A model generated the notes under the pieces. That model made no database searches. It had not been told where the DNA came from and saw only the letters and a program-made list of their open reading frames with translations. Below are positions 1-11,521 of a DNA stretch of 64,000 nucleotides, piece by piece. The translations under genes were made by a program, and so were the position numbers. Source of the DNA: Ipomoea triloba. Lineage: Eukaryota > Streptophyta > Magnoliopsida > Solanales > Convolvulaceae. The DNA is taken from the NCBI RefSeq assembly GCF_003576645.1, contig NC_044925.1, positions 21,119,985 to 21,183,984 of the forward strand. Direction: 5' to 3'. Position 1 is the first letter of the stretch. Each line of letters starts with the position of its first letter.

Positions 1-8
1 TTTTTTTT

Positions 9-60
<52 letters not shown>
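1..60. repeat. Poly-T tract at window edge
   Basis: A nearly pure T run (one A at position 10) opens the window. It could be the reverse complement of a retroposon poly-A tail lying to the left, but the source is outside the window. Confidence 0.9.
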
Positions 61-62
<2 letters not shown>

Positions 63-1982
63 TAAAGGTTAGTTGTGTTCGTGATTGATATTGATTAGAT
101 TTTGTTAGAGAGAGAATGATTGGAATGTTTTACTGTCCCAATTCTTAAAGTATAATTCTATAATTTCTATTGTAATTCCTATTGTATTTCTAGGATAAAA
201 ATTTTAGACCCCCAATTTTTATTTTGAGTCATTTTATTTTGATCAAGAACAAGAAATATTTAAGTCCAGGAATTTCTTGAAGAAGCCAAGAAAGAAGAAG
301 AGCTACGGATGGATCTCTAAAATCAGCCAAGAAATTAATTTTATGAAGACTAAGGCATGCTTGGAATTATTTAAAGAGCAGCCACGGTCTCTTTATTATT
401 AAAAAGGTGCGGTTTTATTATTGAGATCAATACACGCTTGAAATTAATTCTTGAAGATGAGTCACGCTCTCTATATTTTAATTGGGATGAGCTACGATCT
501 CAATTTATTTAAGGATGAGCCACAATTCCTATTTCATAAAAAGAATCAGCTAAGGATTGGAATTAAAAGGAGGGTACGCTCAAATTAATTAAATAGGAGG
601 AGTCAGGCTCTAGATTTATTCAAGGAGATGAGCTACGGATCAACACTCATCAGGAACATTTTAAATAATGAGCCACGGTATGAGCTACGCTTTTTGATCC
701 AGGCTTCAATTCCTATCAGAAGCAAAATTAAAGGATTAGCCAAGAATTTAATTTAGGAGCCACGCTATGAGCCACAGTCCTAGAAGCTAAGTCCAAATCC
801 CACTGAGAACAGTTAATCCAAAAAGAGCAAAGGATTAAACATTGAGCTAAGGAATTAATTCATGAGCCAAGGAATTAATTCATGAGCTAAGGAATTAATT
901 CATAAGTCAAGAAATTAATTCATTAGCAAGGAATATATTCATCAGCCAAGGAAGCTCAAGACACATCTCTAACAAGAATTGGAGATTACTTGCAAGATCA
1001 GGAAAATATTACAAAGTCAAAATTCATCCTAACATCTAATAAAAGTTGAAATTATTTTCAACATTTCTACAACAAGATCTCAAATTTTGAAATTGCCTTA
1101 TCTCCAACGGGCAGCTTCAAAATTCACAGCTATAAATACATGAAGACTTAAAGAAGAAGAACAACCAATCACACAACACAAATTCTACGCATGCTGAATA
1201 CAAGAGCTATACAAAAATTAAGAGAGAGAAATTCTTCAATATTTCATCTGGAGACTAAGCTATCTCAAATAAATATTTTGAGAGTCTCTTAGAATGGGAG
1301 AAAGAAAGAAAAATTGTTTTCCTTGAAAAACAAATTCCCTACTGAGTGTGGGTAGAGGGTTGAGTAGCAAAGGAGTTGTGAAAGCCCTAGGGAGTGCAAG
1401 CTTTGTGCAGAGGCACTCAAAGTGCGATTAGTGCTGACTTTGTGTTCAAGGCACTAAGGATAAGTTGTAAAAGTGCTGAGTTAGGAGAACTAGCATTGGT
1501 GCAATCACTATTGTAACTTGGTGACGGAAGATAGTGAATTTTGCCTTGGAGTGAAAGGAGTAGAGTGGAGTAGGAGGATTACATCACCTCCGAACCACTA
1601 TATATCTCTCTCTCTTTACTTATTATTTTTTCTTATAGCACATTCACTATTGCATGCTAATCACTTGCTAACCCAATTACTATTCACATTATTTCTTTGC
1701 ACTAACCTATCTGGATTTGATACTTCTCACGTTTGCATGCAAGCTAATTTTTGCATAAATCTTATTTGAGCTATTTCAAGTTTTTATATCATATTGTATG
1801 CAGTAAATCTCTACATTATCACTTCATTTTTATTACAACACTTTACACTCAAATATTTCGCTGTGCACTTCAAATGAAATTTAATTTTATTTGAAGTTGA
1901 AATTACGAAGTGTTAAAAATTTAATTTGTTTGAAAAGTCTATTCACCCCCTCTAGACTTTTCACCACCCAATTGGGACCAAC
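61..1982 (+). mobile_element. LTR-retrotransposon long terminal repeat-like sequence (3' end at 1982)
   Basis: No coding potential. A TATA-like CTATAAATA lies near 1131 and could be the U3 promoter. After it comes a G-rich stretch and a segment with GAACCACTATATATCTC near 1590, which resembles the R/U5 part of plant Copia LTRs. The right end has CACCCCCTCTAG (about 1945) and finishes GGGACCAACA at 1982, the kind of terminus seen at plant Copia LTR ends. The 5' end (expected TG...) is not visible and no internal gag-pol follows, so this is a solo LTR, or one LTR of an element extending left. The assignment rests on remembered LTR sequence style, not on a matched second LTR. Confidence 0.5.
280..960 (+). 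repeat. Diverged minisatellite with core GAGCYAMGG, ending in a 20-bp tandem array
   Basis: A short core (GAGCCACGG, GAGCTACGG, GAGCTAAGG, AGCCAAGAA variants) recurs at uneven spacing from about 300 onward. Between about 841 and 925 it becomes a regular 20-bp array of GAGCTAAGGAATTAATTCAT with only point changes between units, then decays again to 960. It lies inside the LTR-like sequence. Confidence 0.75.
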
Positions 1983-1989
1983 AATATAT

Positions 1990-2375
1990 AGTTGAGATTA
2001 TATGAGAACACTTGTTTAGGTAAGATCGTGAGATAAGATCTTGTGCATCCATGTAATAATTTAACAGTCCAGATTGATTTAAAATATTAAGTTGAAGTGT
2101 GTGCGAACCTTAATAAAATGCGTGCGAATGGTGATTAAGTGTCTGTGAACGATGATTAAATGTGTGCGAACGGAGTGAGTGTGCCAAATAATCTAGACCA
2201 TTAAAATTTTTTAGATTGATGTACAAGATTTGATCCTATCTCAAAATTTTTTAATGGTCTAGATTGATTAAGATTCCAAGTTGAAGTGTGTGCAAACGGT
2301 GATTAAATGTGTGCGAACGGGGTGTGTGTCAATCAATCTAAACCATTAAAAAATATTACATGGATGCACAAGATC
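1990..2375 (+). mobile_element. MITE family A, copy 1 (right end degraded)
   Basis: The sequence begins with GAGATTATATGAGAACACTTG and continues with TTTAGGTAAGATCGTGAGAT, then AGATCTTGTGCATCC. Its far end carries the inverse, GGATGCACAAGATCT near 2361. In between lie repeated blocks of GTGTGCGAACG and ATTAGACCATTAAAA-like sequence. The same organisation occurs at 21187-21565, where both ends are present. Confidence 0.75.
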
Positions 2376-2689
2376 TGTATATATGTATGAATGTATGTAT
2401 AATTCTTAAGGTATAATACTAAGGTATAAATTATCCGTCCCTGATTGTCACGATGTCCTATTAAAACTATTCAAATATTTCAACTCTCTTCAACATATTT
2501 CAAAAAGTGTTGTAAATACAACCTTCTATTAGTCCAATGTATCGGGATCGTTGTACGGTAAGTCGGTAACCATAACAATTATATGCAATAATAATAGTAA
2601 TAGAAAAGTAGAGAGAAAATAAACTCAAACGCAAGAACTCCAAAAGCCCACATTTTATATTAATCATTCAAACTTTATATATATAGCGG
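2376..2689. other. Intergenic, nothing recognised
   Basis: AT-rich sequence without an open frame or repeat that I can name. Confidence 0.5.
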
Positions 2690-3430
2690 CGCGTTCACGT
2701 ACGAAGACTCTCCCAGGTGAAAGATGGAATGAAATCTGAATCGTTGATCTAATCATTCACAAGAATTATTAAAAAAACGCGCTTGTACTAACATTCACAA
2801 GTCTTATGTATCTCCGGATTCTCCTCCTTTTCTTTCTAGCTTGATGATCTCCACTAGCTCTACCCTCTTTTCTTCTGCTTGTTGCAAGGTTTGACACAGT
2901 TCCTAGAAAGCTCTTATTCTTCATGTACTTTGTCTTTGGCCAGAACAAAACTGTTGAGTTGCATCTTCATGCATATCGTATATTGGTTTCGATTCTAGAA
3001 GCAGGACGAAATTTGGTAGTACGAAGAACAAATTCTCAGAAAAAATAAAGGTTTTCAATTAGAAGTATGAATAGGGTTACGTTTGATTATTAACATGCAT
3101 CCAAATGATCGATCAATTATCTCAAACTACGCACCTTAAGATATAAAATTAAGCACCTTAAGTTTAAACTGATGCACCTTAAACTAGAAAAGTGACGCAC
3201 CTTAAGTTTTAAATATACGCACATTTATAAGAAGGAAAACGACACACCTAAGGTATGGAAAGACGCACCTAAAGCTTTAGATCGACTGACGCACTTAAAG
3301 TTTCAACAAAAAATGCCCCGTTAAGCTCTCAACTGAAGAACTGACGCACCTTAAGCACAGAAACCACGCACCTTAAGAAGAAAAAACGACGCACCTTAAA
3401 TTAAAGAAAAACGACGCACCTTAATTACGC
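2690..3430 (-). repeat. GCACCTTAAG-motif repeat element, copy 1
   Basis: From about 3130 to 3430 the word GCACCTTAAG (often GACGCACCTTAAG) occurs about a dozen times at irregular 20-40 bp spacing, separated by unrelated short AT-rich spacers. Variants include GCACCTAAAG and GCACTTAAAG. The flank at 2690-2800 (CCAGGTG ... AATCGTTGATCTAATCATT ... AAAAAACGCGC) resembles, in inverse orientation, the flank of the second array at 60930-61400, so flank and array move together. No terminal inverted repeats were identified. Confidence 0.7.
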
Positions 3431-3929
3431 ACATTAGGTTTGACCAATACGGAAAATGATCAAATTGCTACTGCACTTTTTTCTAATCTTTGTTAATTTG
3501 ACATTGATTTTGCTCTCATCTCACTGCATGTTTCACTGAGCACATCATCTGCATTTGAACCGTATTATATATATAAACAAAATGATTAATAATATTAGCA
3601 TTTATCGCTGTACGTCATAGTAGACATTAAATTACTCAAAAATTATTAGATTATAAGTAGATAGGATTATACCCGATGAAGAATGAAGATGGCCCACTTG
3701 AGCTGGACAGGGGCATTGGAGTTCAACCAAGTAATTAAACCCATGGTTGACCACATTATTTTAGTGGTTTGATGCTTTGTAAATTGTACGATGGAATGTA
3801 GTGAGTACGCGGGTAACAAATAAACTATAATTTTGGAATAAATAAATGAACATAGAAAATTGATATTAGATCATCAAAATTAATATATTGGGGATATTCA
3901 TGTGAGAATTGATGTAGGGTAGAAAATTA
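3431..3929. other. Intergenic, nothing recognised
   Basis: AT-rich sequence with no supported gene, RNA or repeat. Confidence 0.5.
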
Positions 3930-4307
3930 AGAACAAATTATAATCATCAATTTGGAAACATCAGCTATTCTAAAGTAAGGAAAATATAAAGAAAAATGTC
4001 GTGGTAATTTTATAAATATTTCAAACTTCAAAATGCATCGCACACAACTACAAAATCCACCAAAAAAAACTAAAGAGTGCATTCGATGATACATGCATAT
4101 ATGCGCAATCGACATTCAGAGATTTAAAAGTGTATTCGAAGATATGTAAAAATGTATTGTACTTTTACATATCACTGGGTATACCTTGTACTATTGCTCA
4201 GTACATTTTGCTGTTTTGATTATTACATGTTAAAGTTTGAAATATTTACCAAAGTGTATTTGTGTTTTTTTCTTCTTATTTTAGAGTCATTGGTCATTCA
4301 CATGTCG

Positions 4308-4310
<3 letters not shown>
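3930..4310. mobile_element. Foldback (MITE-like) element
   Basis: The two halves are imperfect reverse complements. Short spurious open frames on opposite strands encode the same-looking segment (LKFEIF in both), as expected of an inverted repeat. It sits directly against a (TA)n tract. No target-site duplication could be fixed. Confidence 0.55.

Positions 4311-4311
<1 letters not shown>

Positions 4312-4339
<28 letters not shown>
4312..4339. repeat. (TA)n microsatellite
   Basis: About 14 TA units immediately right of the foldback element. Confidence 0.95.
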
Positions 4340-4342
<3 letters not shown>

Positions 4343-5480
4343 GGTAAATATTTTCTAATAAAAAAAGTATAAATATGCAAAATATATTTGGATCTCATTT
4401 CAAGTTAAATAATTGGAAGTGCACCCCTTTGTTCTCTCTCACTCAAACTTGGGTGTGAAATCATTGTCTTGTACTATTTACTCAGATGCATGGCATTGCA
4501 GTGTACATTACCTTTCGCTTTAAGCCTTTAGGGAACATTGCCATCATAAAACCAGGCTTTTTACTAACCTTCTAACGTCACCTGCCACTTCTTTATTTAC
4601 ATTCTCTTTTAATATAAAAACAACGAGATTTACGGCTTAATTTTACTCACCCAAATGAATCACATTTATGTGAGATTATTTTACGAATAGTAAAACGGAT
4701 CGGGTCAATCGTGTTAATATACAAATATAATATTTATACTAACAAATGTAATGGTGTAATTCTATATTAATTAAGAATAAAGTATTTGTTACTTATAAAT
4801 GAAAATGTAATACTTTTGAAGCAAAATATAATATTTGCATAGATGTTGACAACAAATTGATCAAATTAATAACTAGAATATGAAAATATAGGAGTAAAGT
4901 TGACTAATAAAAAGATGAGCACTCAATAATAATATAAGGGCTAAATTTCTCTCTCTCTCTATATATATATATATAAAGGGCTAAATGGATATTTTAGCAA
5001 AATAATTTTTCTTTTTTCAGACCATCACCAAGGTTAAGTATCCATGTATTACAGCATAAGTTGTTGTAGTGGCATATTCATTTGGTTTATATTTATCATA
5101 TTAATACATTGACTTGTGTAGCATCTAATACACCACCATTTTATATATGCAATTAATTATAAGTTAATTATGGTTGGTATAAGCACTATATAATTAAAAA
5201 ATTTATTTTAATTAATTTTGTATTAGCAAATAAAATATAATGTATGCATTTAAAAACTATATTAAAATATTTTTTTTGAAAGATAAAAATTTGTTTTGAA
5301 AACATAAAAATTACTGAACATCAATTTTTATAATCAACATAAGTGTTGGTGTTTATTACTCTACGGGCTTAACATAATCTTTAATTAGCTTTAATTATAA
5401 TCAAATTGAGAATCAATAGTTTTAATTAATTAGCTTAAACATGAGCTACATGATTCGTTCTGTTGTGAACATGGCGAACA
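4340..5480. other. Intergenic with a partial GTGAGAC-type MITE
   Basis: No gene. At about 4667-4860 a block (TATGTGAGATTATTTTACG ... GATCGGGTCAA ... TAATATTTATACTA) resembles the left half of the hairpin MITE at 27174-27350. A short (CT)n/(TA)n tract lies at 4946-4974. The rest is AT-rich and unassigned. Confidence 0.45.
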
Positions 5481-5482
5481 CT

Positions 5483-6245
5483 TTACGACCCGTTTGGTTT
5501 GCAAAAGAATATTTGAGGAGAATTAAAATTTAAATTCCATGATAAAGAAGTTATTGGGAAGATCGATTCTACTATTGTTTGGTTGAATTTAGAATTATAA
5601 TGAATAATATAATGAGTATAAAAATCAATATGCCTCTACGCAATAATAATGATAATAAAAGTAATAGTAATATTCTCAAACAAAAAATAAAAGTAATAGT
5701 AATTTATAAATTAAAATATTACTCCATATAATTTATTAATTAAATTATTATAATTACATATTTTATTAAATTAATATGTAATATGAAGAAGAAGAAGAAT
5801 GAAGAAAGAAACAGAAGAAAAACAATGAAGAAAGAAACATAAGATTATAAGAATGAAGAATGAAGAAAACAGGAAGAAGAAGATCAAATAAAGAATGAAG
5901 AAAAGGTAAGAAGAAGAATGAAAAAAGAAAAAGAAAAAAAGGGAAGAAGAAACTAGCGAGGAGAAAGAGCAAGAAATAATTAGGGTTTGCTATTTTACAT
6001 AGGTAATTAAGAAAGTTTAATGAGAGTAAAATAGTCCCGGTAGGTTATATTTTCTTCCTATGGCTGTGGAAAACAAAATATTTGCTTAGAATTTGTTTTC
6101 CGCAAATGTGAGGACTTAGTTCTAGTTCATTTTAAAAAATAAATTCTATGAACCAAACAAAAAAATACGTAGCAGTACTTTTCTCAAATTTTAAAAAATT
6201 GACTTTGAAAAATATTTTCTGTCCAACCAAACATTTTGTAATATT
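5483..6245. mobile_element. Possible TIR element carrying a polypurine tract
   Basis: The left end reads CCCGTTTGGTTTGCAAAAGA and the right end is a loose inverse (CTGTCCAACCAAACATTTTG), the 'GTTTGGTT' style of plant MITE termini. The interior is AT-rich. From 5781 to about 5965 it is almost entirely A and G (GAA/GAAGAA repeats). The termini match only partly, so the boundaries are tentative. Confidence 0.4.
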
Positions 6246-7642
6246 ATTGAAAGAATGCAACAACGCATCAAAATGACGTCGTTTTGGATCATGGTCCACA
6301 GAATAATTTACTTGTGTGCCTTGTGTGGGATCCATCATCTGATCTTGAGCCGATCTTTATGGGCTAATTGCTCACTTGGGATTAGACTAAGCCTTGATGA
6401 TCCGGACAAGATATTAATCCTTACAATTAGAAATAGGTAGAATAAGTTGTAAAGAAAAATAATATTCCATAACAGGTAAAAACAATATTAAAATGATGCA
6501 TGATTACTTTGATTAAAGATTATTAATAGATATGATCATACTGGTAGTCAAAAAAATCAAAGCCATGATGGTAACACCCCACAATTCCACACAAAAGCTA
6601 TTTTCATCATTTCATTGACACGGGCTATTGTAAAGTTCTTCCCCACGTCCAAATTTAAGTCAAATCTGTCGAGCATGACATGGAATAATAATTAATTTAG
6701 AGGACAATAATGATTTATTTTCAATATAAAATTATTCAATTAGTAAACAAATCTCGATTCACATGTTAGATCGTAACTAAATGATTTAAAGTTAGGGGTC
6801 ATGAATTTCTTTAGTTAAGGTTACGAGGTTAATCTTATTATATACTAAAAGAACAATTAGGGTACTAGATAATTAAGTACATGAAGATGTTACGAATTAA
6901 GTGTTTAAAGAAGTTAAATAATTCGGGTTGTGTATGATTCGCAAATATTATTAATTTAGGCGTTTGATTAATTTTTTGGTACAATTATCAATAATTAAAG
7001 TATTAGACTAATAATTGTACAGTAAAAAGAAATTGAGTCTAGATCTATGTTTAGAACTTCGATCTATTTATACAAAAGCTCTCCAAGAATTCTTGTTTTG
7101 TTAGATGTTAGCATTAAATAATGACTCCAAAGTGACGCATTGTCTATTGTGTAGCTATGGTAGCTTCACGCGTGAGTATTAAATGCCATTAATGATATTT
7201 GTCTAGCTAGTAAGCTATTAGATTTGAGTTTGAGGTTTTGATCGTTACTTAAGTTTTCAAAAAAAAAAAGTTGTTCTATCAAGCTCTTGCATATTTATTA
7301 ATTTTGGACTTATCAAACTAACTAATATTTAATTCTTTTTTGTGACGAGAGAAACACATAACCACTACCCTAATGTGTGCACTGGATAAACCTTACTCCG
7401 GTATAATAGCTTGCAGATCATACATGAGAAGTAAATTGCATTAGGAAAACCTTGTGCAACGGGTTTAATCGAAAGAGTGTTAGCAAGAATTGAACTCGTA
7501 ACTTTTACGTATGAAAATCATACTCCACACATTCGATCATCCTTCTCTTGATATACACGTGTAACAATTAATTGTATAGTATTTGCTATTCAAAAGTTCA
7601 TGCTTTAAAGAAAATGAAAAAGTTATTCTACTAGATTTCTTT
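6246..7642. other. Intergenic, nothing recognised
   Basis: About 1.4 kb of AT-rich sequence. Short open frames are uninterrupted by chance only. No repeat was recognised. Confidence 0.5.
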
Positions 7643-8012
7643 GTAGTTAAATTTTGAATTACCACACTTTACATATATGCACTATAATATGTGTTGAAAA
7701 ATTATTAGATAAAAATTTGACATTTAATGGGGATTTGAGAAAATTATTAGATAAAAATTTGACATTTAATGGGGATTTGAGTCCATTATTAGATAAAAAT
7801 TTGACATTTAATGGGGATTTGAGTCCTAGTAGTTAAATTTTGAATTACCACACTTTACATATATGCACTATAATATGTGTTGAAAAATTATTAGATAAAA
7901 ATTTGACATTTAATGGGGATTTGAGAAAATTATTAGATAAAAATTTGACATTTAATGGGGATTTGAGTCCATTATTAGATAAAAATTTGACATTTAATGG
8001 GGATTTGAGTCC
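7643..8012 (+). repeat. Two-level tandem repeat: 42-bp unit inside a 186-bp unit
   Basis: A 186-bp block starting at 7643 is repeated at 7829 almost without change. Inside each block a 42-bp unit (ATTATTAGATAAAAATTTGA plus the following CATTTAATGGGGATTTGAG) occurs three times, starting at 7701, 7743, 7785 and again at 7887, 7929, 7971. Because 42 and 186 are multiples of three, one frame stays open and reads a 14-residue repeat (LLDKNLTFNGDLSP). No start context, homology or splice sites suggest a real protein. Confidence 0.9.
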
Positions 8013-8295
8013 ATTAATAATTAAGATATATAAGATCAGTGGGATAATGATTACTCAAGGGTTAAAGGTTTGAAATTGTTGGAATGAAGCTATCAATGAT
8101 GGTAAATCCTTAGATCCCTTTCATACTTTCTTCTGACCAAAGCTTCAAAAACATGCTAACATGTAAGTTGTAACATATGGAGGAAAAATCATAGAGGGTT
8201 GTTTGGTTTATACTTAGGAGTAGGGTTATTGGGTCTAATTGTGCCAAATAACGGAATAAGTATGAGTACTACAAGTTTGAAATTTATTCAATTTA
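8013..8295. other. Intergenic spacer
   Basis: Short AT-rich stretch between the tandem repeat and the Helitron end; nothing recognised. Confidence 0.5.
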
Positions 8296-9888
8296 CTAGT
8301 TTTATACGCGCATTGCGCGTATGGGTTAACGCCCAATGTTTATATTTAAATAAATATTTGAAAGTATATAGATGCAAGATTATATAGGAGAAGTTTATAC
8401 ATGGGTAATTGAATGTCAAATTTTTTTATTTAAATATCTAACTCAAAGTATATGAATCCAAGATAATATATAAAATTCATTATAATTATTACTAAAATAA
8501 ATGTTTGCAACCTTGTAAAATCGATAGTCTAAATACATATGTATCATTTTTTGGTGTAACTACTAATTTATTTAATTCAATAAGAGTAAAATAGAGCGAT
8601 TCCGCTTCAATTTGTTGGGTTATTTGAGTACTCTCTTTGTCAACCAATTCCCAAGTAGTTAATATAATTAGCTTCAAATTATTTTAAAATTTTTTTTCAT
8701 AGTATTAATAAAATATTTGGTAAATAAATATATAACATTATTTTGTACTATAACTTTGATATTTAATTACAAGATATTGTAAAAATAAGATAATGGACAA
8801 TGTAATGAATATCAATTGATAAATTTGAATGTAAATAATTGATGGTTTTAACGGATCGGGTCTACCATAAACCGGATATGGGAGGCCGGGTCTAACAGAT
8901 TAGGACCCAGGCGGTTACAAAAGTAACTACAAGAATCGAACCCGCGACAGGGGGTTGCAAATAAGTAGCGATACCACTAGACCGTAGTACTTGCCATGTT
9001 TCTGATGTGTCTGATGAATACCCCAACCCCCCTATTTATACTGGCTCCCTTCCTCTCAGATTCGCCCACGCGTACGCTCCAAGATCCCACCCCCGCTCCT
9101 TGCGCCACGTGGTCCACGCACGCGTGCCACCTAGCCCACGCACACACGCCACACCCCCCTATAACACCGCCGACACAGAGGGGAGCGTTAAGCCACGGCC
9201 TGGCCGGCGCGAGGGGGCTCCAGGTCGCGGCTCGGCCACGCACCGGGTGCGCTGGGCGCGCCGCGACCAGGCGCTGCCAGCGCCCCCACCGGCACGTCGG
9301 CGCAATTCTCCGTGGACACCTCAACCCAGCCCACCATCACAAGCCCAATAAATCCAGCCCACACCCAATATCCCCATCAATAATATTTGCATGAGAGAAA
9401 ATAAAGACAATATAACTAATGAAATTATTTCTCTTATTTAATTTAATTTTTTGATAATGAATAATTTTTTCAAATAAAGGTATTGTAGACACATAATTCT
9501 AAATTAAAGAAATACATATGTATCATTTTTTGTTGTAGCTACTAATTTATTTAATTTAATAAGAGTAAATAGAGTGAGAAACTTAATTATGTCAAATTTG
9601 ATTGAGATGAGGTTCGAACCTAAGATCTTTCTTATAGAAATTAATGGATAAGTTAAAAGTTAACGGAATATTAACAGAGAAGAGATTATTTAACGGAAAA
9701 CTTAACGGATAATCATAAAAGTAAGGTTAAATTAGGTAATCTCTATTAATAATATTAATCCGAATTATCTTAACCATCTATTTGATTAAATAATTCATCT
9801 GAACCATTCATTTGATTAAATAATTTGACCGCCATTTTTTCTACCCATTTTATGCCTAACTCTCTTTGGCTCTTATTAGTATAGTAGA
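8296..9888 (-). mobile_element. Probable non-autonomous Helitron (about 1.6 kb)
   Basis: Read on the minus strand, the right end (9888) begins TCTACTATACTAATAAGAGC, the style of plant Helitron 5' termini that start with TC. The left end (8304-8322) is a perfect 19-nt palindrome, ATACGCGCA-T-TGCGCGTAT, followed after four bases by CTAG at 8299-8296 and then T. A GC-rich hairpin a few bases before CTRR, with T as the next host base, is the hallmark of a Helitron 3' end. The base before TC is T rather than the expected A, so the 5' boundary is less certain. There is no Rep/helicase gene. Inside, a roughly 70-bp segment (ACATATGTATCATTTTTTG...) is present twice, near 8530 and 9509, on either side of the GC-rich cargo. 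Confidence 0.6.
8880..9380. other. GC-rich insert with tRNA-like promoter box inside the Helitron
   Basis: About 9050-9330 is strongly GC-rich in a genome window that is otherwise AT-rich, with CACACGCC, GGCCGGCGCG and GGGCGCGCCGCG words. Both strands are open for about 115 codons, as is common in GC-rich DNA, and neither translation resembles a protein I know. At the left edge, on the minus strand, GGTCTAGTGGTATCG (A-box like) and CGCGGGTTCGATTC (B-box like) suggest a tRNA-derived SINE head at about 8925-8990. This could be captured cargo or a retroelement remnant. Confidence 0.5.
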
Positions 9889-10370
9889 AATTTGAAAGAG
9901 TTTTATTTTTAAATTAGATGTGAATTTGAAAGATTGATTGTTCAAAAGTATTTTTAGATTTTTAAAAAAATAAATATATAATAATATTTAGATAAAATTG
10001 TAAGTTTATGATTATATTATATATAAAATAGGAAAATTCTACAATGCAATATATTTAAAATTGTAAGTTTATGATTATATTAGTGCTCCATGGTTTTGGT
10101 ATTATGGAAGAATAATGTGGATCAATTTTACATCTTTATTTGGACATTGATAAATATACTAGTGTTTTAGATCAGGGTATTATAATCACTTATAATCAGA
10201 ATGTCGTTACACAAATCAGAATATAATCTATCAGACAAACACAGTCTTTGATGTGGAATTTGTGCATGCTAAGTTAATTAAGATTCAAAAAAAAAAAAAA
10301 AAGGAAACTTATCTTATTAGGGAGTGGAAAAAATTGTATGATTTTTCATTTTCGTAAGGTGAGTAACATT
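9889..10370. other. Intergenic, nothing recognised
   Basis: AT-rich; an A-run at 10287-10302. No gene or named repeat. Confidence 0.5.
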
Positions 10371-11521
10371 CCTCTTTTGTATTAGGACACTTTATTGTAG
10401 GCTAGCCTATATTATTATCAATATTACTATTAACCATTGCTATACTGACTGGGACTCTTTTAGATCATCATGAATTGATCCCCAATAAATACCCTACAAA
10501 TAGTCAATCACTTTAAATACCCTAATAAATACCCTACAAATAGTCAATCACTTTAAATACCCTTCAAACAGTCCAGCACTTTATCTCCATTAAACAAGGA
10601 TGGAAGACTCAAGTGACAGTCCAGCACTTTATTTCCATTAAACAAGGATGGAAGACTCAACTTGTTCTGTTGTAGACGCGCTCCGTATGAGTGTTACTAT
10701 CAATATGACTCAACTTGTTCCTCTTTTGTATTAGGACTCTTTATTATAGGCTAGCCTATATTATTATCAATATTACTTCTCCGTATGAGTGTTACTATGG
10801 AAGACTCCGTTGTAGACGCGCTCCGTATGAGTGTTAGACCATCACTTTATCTCCATTAAACATACTTTCTTAAATTAAAGGATGGAAGACACTTTAAATA
10901 CCCTACAAACAGTCTATCACATACTTTCTTAAATTAAAGGATGGAAGACACTTTAAATACCCTACAAACAGTCTATCACTTTATCTCCATTAATGTATGG
11001 AAGACTCGAAGACTCGACTCAACTTGTTCCGTTGTAGACGCGCTCCATATGAGTGTTAGTCCATCACGTTAGTCCATCACTTTATCTCTCCATCAAACAT
11101 ACTTCCCGTGTTAGTCCATCTCCATTAAATATACTTCAATCAACTCGTTCTGTTGTCCGTTGTAGACGCGTTCCTGAATTTCATTGAAAAGTTCATATTA
11201 CAACAAATGAAATTCACTAGAAGGATTAAACATACTTCCCGTGTTAGTCCATCTCCATTAAATATACTTCAATCAACTCGTTCTGTTGTCCGTTGTAGAC
11301 GCGTTCCTGAATTTCATTGAAAAGTTCATATTACAACAAATGAAATCCTGAATTTCATTGAAAAGTTCATATTACAACAAATGAAATTCACTAGAAGGAT
11401 TAAACATACTTCCCGTGTTAGTCCATCTCCATTAAATATACTTCAATCAACTCGTTCTGTTGTCCGTTGTAGACGCGTTCCTGAATTTCATTGAAAAGTT
11501 CATATTACAACAAATGAAATT
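10371..11521 (+). repeat. Patchwork of overlapping direct duplications
   Basis: Short segments recur in staggered order so that each repeat overlaps the next. Examples: CCTCTTTTGTATTAGGAC...TATCAATATTAC at 10371 and 10720; ACCCTACAAATAGTCAATCA at 10492 and 10530; AGTCCAGCACTTTAT...GGAAGACTCAA twice between 10569 and 10661; CATACTTTCTTAAATTAAAG...CTATCAC at 10861 and 10920; GTTGTAGACGCG at least six times; a block of about 133 bp starting CATACTTCCCGTG at 11098, 11231 and 11405. The last interval is 174 bp because CCTGAATTTCATTGAAAAGT and following bases are themselves doubled. The copies are almost identical, so the events are recent or artefactual. Confidence 0.85.

Noticed and set aside
2690..3430. 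CRISPR-like array
   Set aside because: The repeated word is only about 10 bases, the spacing is irregular, and the DNA is plant nuclear without cas genes.
5766..5972. 68-codon Phe/Leu/Ser-rich minus-strand frame
   Set aside because: It is the reverse of the GAA-rich polypurine tract.
7654..8073. A repeat protein with 14-residue units
   Set aside because: The frame is open only because the DNA periods divide by three; no promoter, splice sites or homology.
8977..9394. Overlapping open frames of about 115-130 codons on both strands
   Set aside because: They arise because GC-rich DNA has few stops; composition is Arg/Pro/Ala-rich on every frame and no domain is recognisable.
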